A stretch of DNA of 64,000 bases. Origin: Luteitalea pratensis. GTDB taxonomy: Bacteria > Acidobacteriota > Vicinamibacteria > Vicinamibacterales > Vicinamibacteraceae. The notes under the pieces are model-generated. The model was not told the DNA's origin and did not search any database. It saw only the letters and a list, made by a program, of their open reading frames with translations. The stretch covers positions 3,569,001 to 3,633,000 of the forward strand of contig NZ_CP015136.1 of the NCBI RefSeq assembly GCF_001618865.1. Direction: 5' to 3'. The position numbers and the translations under genes were made by a program. Every line of letters begins with the position of its first letter. The first letter of the stretch is position 1. Below, one piece after another: positions 63,424 through 64,000 of the stretch.

Positions 63424-64000
63424 TCCGTGCCGCCCCCGATGGCAGCGAGCAACTGGTCGGCGTCGGGCGGCGCGGTGACCGCGACCCGTTCGCCGGGCGC
63501 GAGTCCCGAGGCCACGGCCGTCACGTCGTCGTTACGGTAGGCCACGCTGACGTATCGCGGTTCGATGCCCCGCGGCGTGACGACGTAGGCGATGGGGCGG
63601 CCGCCATGGGCGAACAAGCCCCGCGAGGGCACCAGGATCTGGTTGTCGTGACGCCCCACGCCGACGCGGGCCACGGCACTCATGCCTGGCCGCAGGCGCG
63701 CCTCGGCACGCGTGAGGTCGAGCACCAGTTCGAAGCCTCGCTTGGGCGGCCAGCCGCCAGAGAAGTCCAGCTTCGCAATCGTGCCGATCGAGACGATGCG
63801 CGCGGTCAGTTCCGAGTCGCTCAGGGCGTCCACGCGCACGGTGGCTTCCTGGCCGACTGACAGGCGGCTGCGATCCACTTCGTCGACCATCGCGGTCATG
63901 CGCGCGGAGGCAAGATCAGGCAGTTCGGCAATCTGCGCGCCCGCCCAGGCGGCGTCGCCGACCTGGAACGGCCGGTTGCCCTGGCCGAACTGGCCCGCTC
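63420..64000 (-). CDS. HlyD-family periplasmic adaptor subunit, 5' end outside window
   Basis: 193 codons of a second adaptor are visible; the frame is open to the right edge. Recognisable are WAGAQIAELPDLASARMTAMVDE (end of the lipoyl/barrel junction), RLRPGMSAVARVGVGRHDNQILVPSRGLF and the C-terminal YVSVAYRNDDVTAVASGLAPGERVAV, typical of RND/MacA-type adaptors. It overlaps the next adaptor gene by four bases. Two adaptors and two permeases in one operon is unusual and suggests a duplicated export module. Confidence 0.88.
   Translation of the reverse strand, partial: AGQFGQGNRPFQVGDAAWAGAQIAELPDLASARMTAMVDEVDRSRLSVGQEATVRVDALSDSELTARIVSIGTIAKLDFSGGWPPKRGFELVLDLTRAEARLRPGMSAVARVGVGRHDNQILVPSRGLFAHGGRPIAYVVTPRGIEPRYVSVAYRNDDVTAVASGLAPGERVAVTAPPDADQLLAAIGGGTE

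Overview
The window is a GC-rich chromosomal segment from a free-living Gram-negative bacterium. Oar-like TonB receptors with a carboxypeptidase-regulatory plug, a secreted DUF6807/PmoA-type protein, a secreted PIG-L deacetylase, TamA/TamB outer-membrane assembly and MacB/HlyD efflux genes together suggest Acidobacteriota, probably a Vicinamibacteria (Luteitalea-like) lineage. That placement is inferred from gene content and style, because no rRNA or other marker is present. No prophage, insertion sequence, CRISPR array, tRNA or rRNA was seen.

Layout. 1-8 kb: the 5' part of a TonB receptor with two apparent frameshifts, a DUF6807 protein, a sugar nucleotidyltransferase/sugar kinase pair and a CgeB-like glycosyltransferase. 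8-16.5 kb: a divergent two-component system and two tandem MGH1/GH63-like glucosidases. 16.8-22 kb: metY-metX, then a large PIG-L-family deacetylase. 22-31 kb: DUF2264 and Trm112-like genes, a TPR protein, a secreted unknown, an unusual methyltransferase-like protein, and a matB-matC-like pair. 31-39.5 kb: queD, a PHP-domain hydrolase, a stand-alone LigD phosphoesterase domain, a pgi-zwf-pgl operon, a phosphodiesterase and an esterase. 39.5-48.9 kb: PEP carboxylase, a POT transporter, a four-helix-bundle gene, ferredoxin, an epimerase, a radical SAM protein followed by an ATP-grasp gene, and a YggX-like protein. 49-64 kb: an MFS transporter, a KGG-repeat stress protein, TamA-TamB, a DGPF protein with an ECF42-like sigma factor, and a MacB/HlyD export operon running off the right edge.

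Three things stand out. First, the radical SAM gene at 46024 very probably encodes a selenoprotein. Its apparent TGA stop sits in a Cys-TGA-Ala-Glu-Pro context, a stem-loop of bacterial SECIS type follows, and reading through reaches a TAG that abuts the ATG of the ATP-grasp gene. Second, gene boundaries are repeatedly filled by degenerate tandem arrays with a period of exactly seven bases. The seven-base word differs between loci, and arrays often begin at, or contain, a stop codon. One inverted pair of arrays brackets the four-helix-bundle gene. Third, there are several GTAG-headed palindromes resembling REP elements, with compensatory changes in their arms, two pairs of which are inverted. 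An ECF42-type promoter can also be proposed upstream of the DGPF/sigma pair.

The GC-rich sequence produces very long open frames opposite most genes, and these were left out. Starts were chosen from family length, operon overlap and ribosome-binding sites, and alternatives are noted where they matter.
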